Below, one piece after another: positions 16,300 through 25,855 of a stretch of DNA of 44,999 nt. Made by a program: the position numbers and the translations under genes. This DNA comes from Acidobacteriota bacterium. Lineage in GTDB: Bacteria > Acidobacteriota > Terriglobia > Bryobacterales > UBA6623. The notes beneath the pieces are model-generated. The model was not told the origin of the DNA. It did no database searches and saw only the letters and a program-made list of their open reading frames with translations. The stretch covers positions 1-44,999 of the forward strand of contig JAQCLD010000002.1 in assembly GCA_027592785.1 (NCBI GenBank). The letters run 5' to 3'. Numbering within the stretch: the stretch's first letter is position 1; every line of letters begins with the position of its first letter.

Positions 16300-16860
16300 A
16301 TGATCTCGTTCCGCAAACTGCTCTTACACCTGACCTTATTCGCGCTGGTGCTGCCGGCTTGCTTGGCGCAGAACCCAGTCGTTGTGCTCGAGACGTCCAA
16401 AGGGACGATCGAAATCGAACTGTACGCCGAGGCCGCTCCCAAGACCGTCGAAAACTTTCTGAAGTATGTCGACGACGTCTTTTACGCCGATACGATCTTC
16501 CATCGAGTGATTCGGGGATTCGTCGTTCAGGGCGGCGGACTGACGCCGGAACTCGAAGAAAAGCCGACGATGCAACCCATTCGCATCGAGGTGCAAGGCG
16601 AGTTATTGAACGAGCGGGGAAACGTGGCGATGGCCCGGACTAACGACCGCGACAGCGCTACGTCGCAGTTTTTTATCAACGTCGCCGACAATGCAGAGCT
16701 CGACCACGGGAAGCGGCAATTCGGCTACACGGTGTTCGGCCGTGTCGTCTCGGGCATGGATGTTGTTGATGTGATCGCCGACGTGCAGACCAGTACGCGA
16801 GGCCGCATGAAGGATGTGCCGATCCTGCCTGTTTTCCTCGATCGCGCCTATCGCAAGTAG
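16300..16860 (+). CDS. Secreted cyclophilin-type peptidyl-prolyl cis-trans isomerase
   Basis: This 186-residue protein catalyses proline isomerisation in exported proteins. A signal peptide (KLLLHLTLFALVLPACLA) is followed by one cyclophilin domain with FHRVIRGFVVQGG, SATSQFFINVADN and YTVFGRVVSGMDVVD. These match the PpiA/PpiB group, including the catalytic Arg in FHRVI. The PACLA sequence near the cleavage site could also be read as a weak lipobox, so a lipoprotein is possible. The Lhr helicase gene starts 21 bases later but has its own promoter-like sequence. Confidence 0.94.
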   Translation: MISFRKLLLHLTLFALVLPACLAQNPVVVLETSKGTIEIELYAEAAPKTVENFLKYVDDVFYADTIFHRVIRGFVVQGGGLTPELEEKPTMQPIRIEVQGELLNERGNVAMARTNDRDSATSQFFINVADNAELDHGKRQFGYTVFGRVVSGMDVVDVIADVQTSTRGRMKDVPILPVFLDRAYRK

Positions 16861-16867
16861 CGAGCGC

Positions 16868-16873
16868 TACGAT
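16868..16873 (+). promoter_or_regulatory. Possible -10 element upstream of lhr
   Basis: TACGAT lies 8 bases upstream of the lhr GTG codon, and there is no Shine-Dalgarno sequence in between. Transcription would begin at or next to the start codon. I see no good -35. Confidence 0.3.
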
Positions 16874-16881
16874 AAGCGGTT

Positions 16882-19800
16882 GTGAGTATTTGGTCTGGGT
16901 TCGATCCGCTCATCCAAGAGTGGTTCCTGGAGCGCATCGGTCAACCGACCGACCCGCAGACTCTGGGCTGGCCGCAGATAAGCGGCGGCCAAGATGTGCT
17001 CATCTCCGCGCCCACTGGGTCGGGTAAGACGCTGGCAGCCTTTCTGCACTGTCTCAACGGGCTGGTTCGGCAGGCGCGGACCGGAGATATGCCGGATGCC
17101 GTTCAGGTTGTTTACGTTTCGCCGCTGAAGGCGCTGAGCAACGACATCCAGAAGAATCTGGAGCGCCCGCTGGCTGAGATCCGCGAGCTGGCCGAACGAC
17201 GGGGTGTGGACCTGGCGCCAATTCGCACGGCGCTACGCACTGGCGACACGACGGCATACAAGCGTCAGAAGATGCTCGAGCGGCCTCCGCACATCCTGGT
17301 GACCACGCCGGAGTCGCTGTACATTCTGCTCACGGCCAAACGCAGCCGGGAGATTCTGGGGTCGGCGAGAACGCTGATTGTCGACGAGATCCACGCCGTC
17401 GCAGACGACAAGCGCGGCGCGCATCTGGCGCTCTCCATCGAGCGGCTGCAACGGCTTGTCCAACAGCAGGGCGGGGACCTGCAGCGCATCGGCCTGTCGG
17501 CAACGGTCAGCCCGATCGAAGAGGTTGCCCAGTTCCTTCGCCCAAACATCGGAGCCCGGAGCGTGCAGATCGTCCAGGTCGGACATTCGCGCCCAATGAA
17601 GTTGGCAGTCGAGACGATGGACGACGAACTCGGAGCCGTGGCGAGCCAGGAAATGTGGGGTCAGATCCACGACCGGCTCGCGGAACTGATCCAACAGAAC
17701 AGCACGACGCTGATCTTCGTCAACACTCGCCGTCTTGCCGAGCGGGTTACACACGCGTTGGAAGAGCGTCTGGGCGAATCGTGCGTCGCCGCCCACCATG
17801 GCAGCTTGGCCAAGCAACTACGGCTGGACGCCGAAGAACGTCTCAAGCGCGGCGAGCTGCGCGCCGTCGTCGCCACGGCTTCTCTGGAACTGGGCATCGA
17901 CATCGGCACGGTCGACCTGGTTTGCCAAATCGGTTCGCCTCGCTCGATCGCCGTCGGCCTGCAGCGCGTGGGTCGCTCCGGACACTGGGTCGGCGCGCTG
18001 CCGCATGGCGTCTTCTTCCCGACCACGCGCGACGAACTGATCGAATGCGCTGCCCTGGTGCGGGCAATGCGGCACGGTGACTTGGATCGCCTAGAAATTC
18101 CTGAGGCGCCGCTCGACGTCTTGGCGCAACAGATCGTTGCTGAAGTTGCCGCCTCTGAATCGTGGGGTGAAGAGGAACTTTACGACTGGGTGTGCACGGC
18201 CTACCCCTACCGTGAACTTACGCGAAACGCCTTTGACCAAACTATCGCGATGTTGGCTGACGGCATCAGCACCTCGCGCGGGCGCCGAGGGGCATATCTC
18301 CATCATGACCGCGTGAACGGGGCGCTCAGAGCGCGCCGCGGGGGGCGCTTGGCTGCGATTACGTCCGGCGGAGCAATCCCCGATTCGGCGCAGTACCAAG
18401 TCGTCGCCGAGCCGGAGGGTTCGCTTGTCGGTACGATCGACGAAGACTTCGCCATCGAGTCTTCGGTCGGCGATATATTCTTGCTCGGTACAACTTCCTG
18501 GCGCATTCGTCGCGTCGAACCGGGCCGGGTGCGGGTCGAGGACGCGAAAGGCGCAAGCCCGACTGTGCCCTTCTGGCTGGGCGAAGCTCCGGGCCGCACT
18601 TGGGAACTTTCGCTGAGCATCGGGGCGCTGCGGGAGGAGATCGACGGCCTAGGCGCCACCGCCGCAGGGATGCTCGTCGAAGAGTGTGGACTCTCAGCGG
18701 GCGGCGCGGAGCAAGCGATCGCCTACATCGCCGCAGGCAAGCGCATCCTGGGGGCCATGCCTTCGATCGACACCATCGTGGCCGAGCGATTCTTCGATGA
18801 ATCCGGCGGCATGCAGTTGGTGATTCACGCGCCGTTCGGGGCCCGCGTCAATCGCGCCTGGGGCCTCTCTCTGCGAAAGCGATTCTGCCGTTCGTTCAAT
18901 CTCGAACTTCAAGCTGCGGCAACCGACAACGGCATCAACATTTCGTTGACCGAGCAGCATGCCTTTCCGCTCGATTTTGTTTTTGAGTTCCTGAAGCCGC
19001 AAACGCTCGAATATACCCTGACGCAGGCGCTGCTCGATTCGCCGATGTTCACTGTGCGTTGGCGCCGGAACGTTTCCCGCGCCCTGGCTGTGCTGCGCTT
19101 TTCCGGCGGACGCAAGACGCCGCCGCCGCTGCAGCGCATGCGATCCGAAGACCTGTTAGCTGGCGTCTTTCCTGACCAAGCGGCCTGCGCCGAGAATCTC
19201 ACTGGCGAGATTCGTATCCCGGATCACCCGTTGGTCGCTGAGACGATTCGCGATTGCCTGCATGAGGCGATGGACCTCAATCGCTTGGCGGAGATTGTGC
19301 GCCGCATACAGGACGGCGAGATTCGCACCGTCGCCGTCGAGACGCCCGAGCCGTCGGCTTTTTGCCACGAAATTCTCAACGCCAATCCTTGGGCTTTCCT
19401 CGACGATGCCCCGCTCGAAGAGCGCCGCGCCAGGGCTGTGCAGATGAGGCGATCGCTAGACCCGAGCTCGCTTGGCGCCGACGCGGCTCTCTCGGCGGAA
19501 GCGATAGCGCAAGTCTCTGACGAAATTGCTCCGGTTGTCCGCGATGCCGATGAGCTTCATGACGCCCTGCTCTCGCTTTGCGTGATGCCGCCTTTCGTTG
19601 AGTGGGAAGACTTCTTTGCCGAGCTAGCCGACGCCGGCCGGGCAACTTTGCTGTCGGTCGAGGAGGGCGATTTTTGGGTTCCGGCTGAACGCCTCACGCT
19701 GGTCAGCCGGATTTACGCGGAGGGCCAATACGCGCCCGCCATCACTGCGATCGAACCAAGAGGCCCTCAGCCTGACGGTCTCAGCGCCAGCATCGCGGAG

Positions 19801-21090
19801 GTGCTGCGCGGCTGGCTTGATGCGGCCGGACCGGCCACTGTAGACGACTGGTCAACACGTCTCGCGCTGGAATCGTCGCAAGTCGAAGCCGCGCTGATTG
19901 GCCTTGAGACCGAAGGACAGGCAATGCGCGGACGCTTCTCACCTGAGTTGGAAGAAGGCGAGACGGAGTGGTGTAACCGACGCGTTCTGGCCCGCATACA
20001 CCGGCTGACGCTGAGCAGGCTGCGGCGCGAGATCGAGCCAGTCTCCAGCGCTGATTTCATGCGTTTTCTGCAGCGCTGGCAACGCACCGCTTCGGGTACG
20101 CGACTGCATGGCGCAGACGGATTGCTGCAGGTCATTCAGCAACTAGAGGGCTTTGAGGCTCCGGCTGCCGCGTGGGAGTCGAGTGTGTTCCCCGCGCGTG
20201 TCGCCGACTACAAACCGGAGTATCTCGACCAGCTCTGTTTGGCTGGCGAAGTCATGTGGGGCCGCCTCTCGCCGCACCCGGCGGTCGATCGCGACGAAGG
20301 TGTCGTCTCCAAACGCATCCGCCCGACGCGCGTCGCTCCGCTAAGTTTCTTCTTGCGCGAAAACTCGCGCGAGTTGCTGCATGACCTTTTTGATGGCGAG
20401 TTGACCCTGTCCCATGCGGCCCAGGATGTCCATCAGGCTCTGCAGGCGAATGGCGCATCCTTCTTCGCCGACGTCCAGCAGGCGTCGGGCCGCCTCGCCA
20501 GCGAGGTGGAAGAAGCGCTTTGGGAACTGGCTTCTGCCGGGCTTGTATCCGCCGACGGATTCGACAACCTTCGAGCGCTGATCGATCCGCGCCGCCGCTC
20601 TGGCCAGGCTAGTCGCGGCAAGGTACGCCCGCGACATGCGGTTGGGCGCTGGGCGCTGCTGCCGCGAAACGTAGGCGAGGGGAACGTTGAGTCGGCGGCG
20701 CGGCGTTTGCTTGCGCGTTGGGGAGTGGTGTTCCGCGATCTGCTGAAGCGCGAGTCGAGCGCGCCGCCGTGGCGCAGCCTCTTGCAGGAGTTCCGGCGCT
20801 TGGAATCGCGTGGAGAAGTACGCGGCGGCCGCTTCGTGGCGGCCTACGTCGGCGAGCAATTTGCGCTGCCGGAGGCGGTCGATCTGCTGCGCTCGGTTCG
20901 GCGATCCGCGCCAGACGGTGAAACGCTGACGATCGCGGCATCCGATCCGCTCAACCTGGTCGGCGTCGTGCTCCCCGGGGATCGCATCAGCGCCCTGAGC
21001 GCCGGCCGCATCGTACTCGAAGACGGTCGCCAGGTAGAGTCGCCCGAAGCCGGGGCGTCCTTACAAGCCCCCGGGCGCGCCAGGGAATAA
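16882..21090 (+). CDS. lhr: Long Lhr-type ATP-dependent DNA helicase
   Basis: This is a 1402-residue superfamily 2 helicase. Lhr proteins are 3'-5' translocases linked to DNA repair. The N-terminal part has the Q-like region, Walker A APTGSGKT (residues 43-50), the DEIH box (168-171), SATVSP, and the helicase C domain with ATASLELGIDIG and QRVGRSGH. These are followed by the winged-helix/beta-barrel core of Lhr and the long C-terminal extension typical of the mycobacterial and E. coli long form. The GTG start lacks a ribosome binding site. The gene ends within the 3' end of the convergent exchanger gene (30-base overlap). No nuclease gene is adjacent. Confidence 0.94.
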   Translation: MSIWSGFDPLIQEWFLERIGQPTDPQTLGWPQISGGQDVLISAPTGSGKTLAAFLHCLNGLVRQARTGDMPDAVQVVYVSPLKALSNDIQKNLERPLAEIRELAERRGVDLAPIRTALRTGDTTAYKRQKMLERPPHILVTTPESLYILLTAKRSREILGSARTLIVDEIHAVADDKRGAHLALSIERLQRLVQQQGGDLQRIGLSATVSPIEEVAQFLRPNIGARSVQIVQVGHSRPMKLAVETMDDELGAVASQEMWGQIHDRLAELIQQNSTTLIFVNTRRLAERVTHALEERLGESCVAAHHGSLAKQLRLDAEERLKRGELRAVVATASLELGIDIGTVDLVCQIGSPRSIAVGLQRVGRSGHWVGALPHGVFFPTTRDELIECAALVRAMRHGDLDRLEIPEAPLDVLAQQIVAEVAASESWGEEELYDWVCTAYPYRELTRNAFDQTIAMLADGISTSRGRRGAYLHHDRVNGALRARRGGRLAAITSGGAIPDSAQYQVVAEPEGSLVGTIDEDFAIESSVGDIFLLGTTSWRIRRVEPGRVRVEDAKGASPTVPFWLGEAPGRTWELSLSIGALREEIDGLGATAAGMLVEECGLSAGGAEQAIAYIAAGKRILGAMPSIDTIVAERFFDESGGMQLVIHAPFGARVNRAWGLSLRKRFCRSFNLELQAAATDNGINISLTEQHAFPLDFVFEFLKPQTLEYTLTQALLDSPMFTVRWRRNVSRALAVLRFSGGRKTPPPLQRMRSEDLLAGVFPDQAACAENLTGEIRIPDHPLVAETIRDCLHEAMDLNRLAEIVRRIQDGEIRTVAVETPEPSAFCHEILNANPWAFLDDAPLEERRARAVQMRRSLDPSSLGADAALSAEAIAQVSDEIAPVVRDADELHDALLSLCVMPPFVEWEDFFAELADAGRATLLSVEEGDFWVPAERLTLVSRIYAEGQYAPAITAIEPRGPQPDGLSASIAEVLRGWLDAAGPATVDDWSTRLALESSQVEAALIGLETEGQAMRGRFSPELEEGETEWCNRRVLARIHRLTLSRLRREIEPVSSADFMRFLQRWQRTASGTRLHGADGLLQVIQQLEGFEAPAAAWESSVFPARVADYKPEYLDQLCLAGEVMWGRLSPHPAVDRDEGVVSKRIRPTRVAPLSFFLRENSRELLHDLFDGELTLSHAAQDVHQALQANGASFFADVQQASGRLASEVEEALWELASAGLVSADGFDNLRALIDPRRRSGQASRGKVRPRHAVGRWALLPRNVGEGNVESAARRLLARWGVVFRDLLKRESSAPPWRSLLQEFRRLESRGEVRGGRFVAAYVGEQFALPEAVDLLRSVRRSAPDGETLTIAASDPLNLVGVVLPGDRISALSAGRIVLEDGRQVESPEAGASLQAPGRARE

Positions 21091-22101
21091 GAAACCCACT
21101 GCCAGGTAGAATCCGTAGGCGGTAAGCAGAACCCAGCCGAACGTTCGGCGCATGTGGCTGCCCGAGACGAAGATTCCGACGCGGAAGACCGTGAGGATGA
21201 ACAGCATCATCGGGAAGACGACGCGGAAGAACTGAGGACCTGCGTCAAGTCCCGCCGGCGTTACGGCCGCGGCTGCGCCGGCGACGAACAACACGTTGAG
21301 AATATCCGCGCCGACTATGTTGCCCACGGCCAGTTCGCCGTGGCCCTTGCGTGCCGCCGTCACCGATGTGACCAGCTCGGGCAGGGACGTACCGAAGGCC
21401 ACCAAGGTAGCCGCGATGATGCTCTCGGGGATATTCATCCGCAGAGCCGCTTCGTTGACTGCCGGTATCAGCGCCTGAGCTGACAGTACAACCACAGCCA
21501 CGGCGCCAAAAAGCTTGACCAACGTGAGCCAGATCGGATCATGCGTCTCATGGTGGTGCGGCAGCTCGCCTTCGATCCCATCGGCACGCGCCCAAACCAT
21601 GGACTGGTAAAGATAGGCCGCCAGCATTCCGAGAAAGACGAAACCCACCCACTTCGGAAGGTTCCCGCCTGTGCTCCAGGAGGCCATTGGGTCGGACCAA
21701 TTGAGGCACGCCAGCACCAGTAGAATACCGGAGCCGTACTGAATCCAGCCCTGGCGGTTGACGATCGTGCGGTCGAGCCGTAGCGGCGCGATGAGAGCGG
21801 CAATGCCGAGGATCAGTCCGGTGTCGCAGATAACCGACCCGGCGGCGTTGCCGAGCGCTAGATCGGGCGACCCGTTAATGGCCGCCATCACCGACACGGC
21901 AACTTCCGGAGTGGTCGTGCCGAGGCTGACGACCGTTGCGCCAATCACTGTCTTCGGTATGTTGGACCGCTCCGAGAGATCAACAGCTTCGTCGACGAGC
22001 AGGTCCGCCGCTTTGCCCAAAACGTACAACGAAACCACCAGAACCAACCCGAGCAGGGTCCAATGCAGGTCGGCGTAGAAGGATTCGAGCCATGCTTCCA
22101 T
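21061..22101 (-). CDS. Calcium/sodium antiporter, CaCA family (YrbG-like)
   Basis: This inner-membrane cation exchanger of 346 residues has about ten helices in two inverted halves. Each half carries the alpha-repeat: GTTTPEVAVSVMAAI with ALGNAAGSVICDTG, and GTSLPELVTSVTAARKG with AVGNIVGADILN. These hold the acidic and polar ion-binding residues. The ion preference cannot be told from sequence. The last 30 bases overlap antisense with the end of lhr. TATACT (complement of 22120-22125) lies 18 bases upstream of the ATG, with no Shine-Dalgarno sequence. Confidence 0.93.
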   Translation of the reverse strand: MEAWLESFYADLHWTLLGLVLVVSLYVLGKAADLLVDEAVDLSERSNIPKTVIGATVVSLGTTTPEVAVSVMAAINGSPDLALGNAAGSVICDTGLILGIAALIAPLRLDRTIVNRQGWIQYGSGILLVLACLNWSDPMASWSTGGNLPKWVGFVFLGMLAAYLYQSMVWARADGIEGELPHHHETHDPIWLTLVKLFGAVAVVVLSAQALIPAVNEAALRMNIPESIIAATLVAFGTSLPELVTSVTAARKGHGELAVGNIVGADILNVLFVAGAAAAVTPAGLDAGPQFFRVVFPMMLFILTVFRVGIFVSGSHMRRTFGWVLLTAYGFYLAVGFLFPGAPGGL

Positions 22102-22186
22102 AGGGGCAGTAGAGCTTGGAGTATACCGATTGCCTTAACACCGCCGCTATGGAGGCGCCACTCGGTGGGGGGTGAGGCTAGGTTGC

Positions 22187-23194
22187 TTAACCTGCAGCCT
22201 TTCTTGCGCCGAGGCGCGCGATTCCTTGGGTGATCCCGAACCCGGCAAGGGCCAAAGCGAGGCTTGCACCTACCTGCCAACCCTGCGGCGAATAGCGCTC
22301 CAGCGGATAGTCGTCCGGCTCGATCTGTGCCGCTTCAACCTCGGTGAGTACGCGACCTTTTAACACGTCGCCGGCCCGCGGCGGTACGCCTTGCTGGAAG
22401 GGCCACAACCCGAGCACGGCGCCCAGCAACAAGCCAAGAAGGACGCCTAGCGTCGCCTTCTCGAATCGTCTTAACAGCAGGCGAATCAGATTGCTCACGC
22501 CGACGACGCCCGCAACGACTCCGAGCCCCACCGGGATGAGGACGCCGAAGGCGGCGATCACTAACTCCCATTGCGGGCCGCCCGCGGCCAACATGGCCGT
22601 CTTGGCCTGATCGATTGCCCCGAGGATCGTCAGATACTGACCCAAAATCAGCAGCAGGTAGCCGCCCGAGACTCCTGGCAAGATCATCGCCGAAGCTCCT
22701 GCCAGCCCGGCAACGAACAGCACGACGTAGTTTGGTCCGGCTCCCGGGTCGCTGGCTCCGGGTTGAATTGTGGCCATCAGGGCCATCACGGCGAACCCTG
22801 CGGCGCAGCCGGCCCAGGCTGCCTTGGTTGCCGGTTTAAGCAGTCTCCAAATCAACGGAACGCCGCCTAACGTCAACCCGATAAAGACGCTGTACATCGC
22901 CCAGCGATGGTCAACAACGAGGTTCTTGACTACGCCCGCAAATAGCCCGATAGCTAGTGCGGCCGATCCGACGATCAGCCCCAGCGACAGCAAAGTGCGC
23001 AGGCGGAATCGCAGGGTGGCTACTTCGGCTATGCCGTTGATAAATGCGGGATACACCCCGGCGGAGAGCAGCATGGTTCCGCCTGAGATGCCTGGAACCA
23101 GATTCGCCAAGCCCATCAGCAGCCCGCCAATCACCTTGCGCGGCGCTTGTAGAGGTTCTTCCGTCTCGGCTCCGGGAGCGTTATTTGGAGTCAT
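22187..23194 (-). CDS. DUF368 membrane protein (probable undecaprenyl-phosphate translocase)
   Basis: This 335-residue protein has about eight to ten membrane helices and the DUF368 hallmarks: GLANLVPGISGGTMLLSAGV near the N-terminus and a second PGVSGGYLLLILGQY in the middle, an internal repeat. DUF368 proteins (PopT) have been reported as recyclers of undecaprenyl phosphate across the cytoplasmic membrane, which supports peptidoglycan and polysaccharide synthesis. The role here is inferred from family membership. It reads in the same direction as the exchanger gene but is separated by about 85 bases. Confidence 0.9.
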   Translation of the reverse strand: MTPNNAPGAETEEPLQAPRKVIGGLLMGLANLVPGISGGTMLLSAGVYPAFINGIAEVATLRFRLRTLLSLGLIVGSAALAIGLFAGVVKNLVVDHRWAMYSVFIGLTLGGVPLIWRLLKPATKAAWAGCAAGFAVMALMATIQPGASDPGAGPNYVVLFVAGLAGASAMILPGVSGGYLLLILGQYLTILGAIDQAKTAMLAAGGPQWELVIAAFGVLIPVGLGVVAGVVGVSNLIRLLLRRFEKATLGVLLGLLLGAVLGLWPFQQGVPPRAGDVLKGRVLTEVEAAQIEPDDYPLERYSPQGWQVGASLALALAGFGITQGIARLGARKAAG

Positions 23195-23350
23195 GATTGG
23201 CTGGAATTGGGCAGGTAGCGAGAGATACCCTTCGCCAAGCTTATCAAATCGGCATGGCGGCGTCGCGGGCCTGCCACGCCCTAAGTTGCTCAGGAATAAT
23301 ACCTTAGGCTATTCACAAGACGGATATTCCGGGTGATAATCGGATACGAG

Positions 23351-23791
23351 ATGCCCCAAGATTATTTCCCCGGCGAATCCCCGGATACGACCTGGGCGCC
23401 CCCGACGGATCCCGAACCCGACGCGCCGCCTGCAGAACCGCCGAAGCCGGTAGTTGATACCGCGCCATTGTCCACGGTCGCTCTAGCCGCGGCTGGCGCT
23501 GGCGCATTGAACCTGCTGTTAACCTTCGCCTGCACTGTCGCGTGGATGATGGATGAGCAGATGGGATTGTCGATAATCGGGGCTTCGAGCGGCCTGTGGG
23601 TGCTGCTGGGTATCGCGGCGATCGGGCTCGGCGCTTACATCCAACGCCAACAGAAACTTGCCGCGGTCAAGGGCGGAACCGCCGGGATCATTGCCACAGT
23701 GGCGATCTTGAGCGGCATGTTCATCATGTCGGGCGCTGTCCTGCTCCCGCTGATCTCCGCGATGCGCTCGATCATCGCTCCCAGCGGCTAG
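23351..23791 (+). CDS. Small membrane protein with acidic/proline-rich N-terminus
   Basis: This 146-residue protein begins with about 40 residues rich in Asp, Glu and Pro, followed by three hydrophobic segments (about 43-63, 70-92 and 108-135). The layout resembles DUF4190-type membrane proteins, but I do not recognise a defined family. I chose ATG 23351 over GTG 23333, since a -10-like GATAAT (23335-23340) overlaps the upstream codons. It is tail-to-tail with the DMT-type gene, sharing CTAG at 23788-23791. Confidence 0.75.
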   Translation: MPQDYFPGESPDTTWAPPTDPEPDAPPAEPPKPVVDTAPLSTVALAAAGAGALNLLLTFACTVAWMMDEQMGLSIIGASSGLWVLLGIAAIGLGAYIQRQQKLAAVKGGTAGIIATVAILSGMFIMSGAVLLPLISAMRSIIAPSG

Positions 23792-24339
23792 TTGTTCCGA
23801 TTCGCGGCCGTCTCGGTCTGGTGTGTGGGAGCGGCCTTGGCGCTGCTGGGAGCCGGCGGCGGCTTGTAATACGTAACCAAACATCCTCCGAGCGCGGCCA
23901 GCAGGATTCCCGCGACAAACTGCCAGCGGATTGCCGAGTAACCTCCGGCGGGCGGATGCATGACCATGGCCACGATCGCGTTCACAATCGGAGCGCCAGC
24001 GAAGATGATCGACATGACTGCTGCCGGCGTGCCGCGCGCCCCGAACGCCAATAACACGCAGAAGGCGCCGATCGCGCCGACAACGCCTGCGACGAGCGAC
24101 AGCGCGGCGCCCTTGATCGGAAAATTCCAATCCGAGCCGTTTGCCATCAGGACTACTAGCGGAGCCAGCACCGCCGTGATGAAATAAGCGATCCCCACGA
24201 ACAAGAACGCCTTGTAGCGTCCGTTAACGGGATCGGCCATGCTCAGCTGGCCGCTGTGCAAAAAGATGCCGTATACGCCCCAGCTGGCCACGGTCATCAG
24301 GGCGAAGACTAGCCAACCCATTCCTGCTTGATTGTCCAC
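23788..24339 (-). CDS. DMT/EamA-like membrane protein (half-size)
   Basis: This protein of about 183 residues has four or five transmembrane segments, starting with WLVFALMTVASWGVYGIFLH. It ends in a Pro/Ala/Thr-rich hydrophilic tail. The pattern fits the drug/metabolite transporter superfamily, but full members have ten helices, so this would be a half-size protein acting as a dimer. The GTG at 24339 follows GAGGAG with 6-base spacing, which decides the start. The frame stays open upstream to 24525, but that part overlaps the DUF4159 gene. The substrate is unknown. Confidence 0.75.
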   Translation of the reverse strand: MDNQAGMGWLVFALMTVASWGVYGIFLHSGQLSMADPVNGRYKAFLFVGIAYFITAVLAPLVVLMANGSDWNFPIKGAALSLVAGVVGAIGAFCVLLAFGARGTPAAVMSIIFAGAPIVNAIVAMVMHPPAGGYSAIRWQFVAGILLAALGGCLVTYYKPPPAPSSAKAAPTHQTETAANRNN

Positions 24340-24428
24340 CGGTGACTCCTCAGCGCCGCCTAGGCGACAGACCGCAAGCTTAGCGACTTCCTCGAGACGC
24401 TCGCAAACGTCATTCGTATCCTTGGTCC

Positions 24429-25220
24429 CTAATGCGACATTGCGTAAACGATGTAGTTGATGCCGAAGCGGTAGGCCAGTGCAGTCATCGGCTCGGGGTA
24501 CTCGACCCAGTCGGCGTGTTCCCACGCATCACCGATGTCCATGTTGAAGTTCACGGCGACGAGCAAACGCTGGTTCTCGTCGTAGATACCGCGCCAGATT
24601 GCGGGGTAGGGCATTGCGGCGACGGTCGACCCGTTTGGGCCGCCTCTCAGATGGCGCAAGCCGGGTATCTGTGTGCGCTGATCGAGGTCGTAGAGTGTGT
24701 GCAGCAGCGGATCGGTTTCCGGCAAATCGACGATGGAGAACTCCGGGAGCGTACGCGCCATCGATTCATGGAATACGCTCCAGTCTTCCGGGCCATGGAA
24801 GTCGTCGACGAACAGGAATCCTCCACGCAACAGGTACTCCCTTAGCCGCGCAACTTCTTCGTCGCTCAAGTCCCAGTAGCCGACCTGGGTTGCATAAACC
24901 CACGGGTATTCGAAGATGCGGTCGTCCGTTAGCGGCACATGCCGATTTGTTCCGATGTCGATGCTCGTCAACCGGCGAATGCCCTCAGCGAAATGCTCTT
25001 CGGCTTCGGGCCAGTCCTGCATCCACCACGGCCGTCTGCCGCGGGCCCAACCGACATTGACGTATTCCAGGCGAATGAAGTGGAACTCGGCGTCTGGCGG
25101 CTCCGACGAGAAGTCGCGATAGCCGTATCCCGCCTGCGACAGCGCAACGCCGGCGAACAGCAGCGCTGCAGCGCCCATTCCCAACCCATACGTAACCCAA
25201 GACCGCATGCGAGATTCCAT
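24429..25220 (-). CDS. Exported DUF4159 domain protein
   Basis: This 263-residue protein has an N-terminal signal peptide (WVTYGLGMGAAALLFAGVAL) and then a DUF4159 domain spanning most of the rest. Segments FHFIRLEYVNVGW, WPEAEEHFAEGIRRLT, YPWVYATQVGYWDLS and LREYLLRGGFLFVDDFHG match the glutamine-amidotransferase-like fold of this family. The molecular role of DUF4159 is not established as far as I know. Two in-frame ATGs lie four residues apart (25220 and 25208); either gives a working leader. The half-size DMT gene follows 89 bases downstream. Confidence 0.88.
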   Translation of the reverse strand: MESRMRSWVTYGLGMGAAALLFAGVALSQAGYGYRDFSSEPPDAEFHFIRLEYVNVGWARGRRPWWMQDWPEAEEHFAEGIRRLTSIDIGTNRHVPLTDDRIFEYPWVYATQVGYWDLSDEEVARLREYLLRGGFLFVDDFHGPEDWSVFHESMARTLPEFSIVDLPETDPLLHTLYDLDQRTQIPGLRHLRGGPNGSTVAAMPYPAIWRGIYDENQRLLVAVNFNMDIGDAWEHADWVEYPEPMTALAYRFGINYIVYAMSH

Positions 25221-25272
25221 TCGTCCGGCATGCTTAAGCTACTACATCGGGTCCTGTCCGATGCAGCCGCCG

Positions 25273-25851
25273 TCAAGAATCCAAGCGCGTCAGGATGAGC
25301 GTGATCAGACCGTAGCTCAACCCTACTGTCAGCAGAATGCCGCCGACCAACCGCTCGGCACGATTGACGAACCAAAGGTAGATGCCGCTAGCTCCAAGTA
25401 AGAGCAAACCGAACGAAGTCAGCAGCGAGAATGCCGACCACAAGGTGGCTGTTATAGACTCATGCCAAAATCCGTGAGCTGTGTGCAGCTGCATCAGCGT
25501 TTGGCCAATCTGCCACTGCTTGCTCTTGATCGTCGCCGCACCCGTCACACGTGAGTAACCGACGCTGTGCTCCGTGCCAGGGCGGAACATCCGAAAGGTA
25601 TAGCCGTCGTCCGTCTCGGCTATGCCGAGCACTTCACCCTTGAGCCCGTGGTTGCGAATCAACTCCAGGGCTAGTTCGCGCGGCGTAGCGGCAGCCCCGG
25701 CCGCCACTTGGACGCTACGTTCCGTCTCGGTGACTTCATCCGGAAGCCAAGCTCGGTACATGAAAAAAATGGTGCTGGCCGCGAAGATCATTGCCATGAC
25801 GATGACCGTCAGGGCAATTCCCAGGTGGATGTTGCGCATCAATTGGAACAT
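25273..25851 (-). CDS. PepSY-associated TM protein, second of a pair
   Basis: This 192-residue protein has one N-terminal membrane helix (NIHLGIALTVIVMAMIFA), a periplasmic PepSY-like domain (about 50-125, with PRELALELI and DDGYTFRMFRPG), then LHTAHGFWHES and two or three C-terminal helices. It repeats the architecture of the gene 4 bases upstream, including His residues at the membrane boundary that could bind haem or metal. PepSY-TM proteins are often linked to iron or siderophore reduction. The two genes are almost certainly cotranscribed and probably form a heteromer. Confidence 0.8.
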   Translation of the reverse strand: MFQLMRNIHLGIALTVIVMAMIFAASTIFFMYRAWLPDEVTETERSVQVAAGAAATPRELALELIRNHGLKGEVLGIAETDDGYTFRMFRPGTEHSVGYSRVTGAATIKSKQWQIGQTLMQLHTAHGFWHESITATLWSAFSLLTSFGLLLLGASGIYLWFVNRAERLVGGILLTVGLSYGLITLILTRLDS

Positions 25852-25855
25852 CGAT

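Noticed and set aside
24340..24525. Upstream extension of the DMT-type protein, including an amphipathic stretch before the GTG
   Set aside because: It overlaps the DUF4159 gene, has no start codon with a ribosome binding site, and GTG 24339 has a good one.
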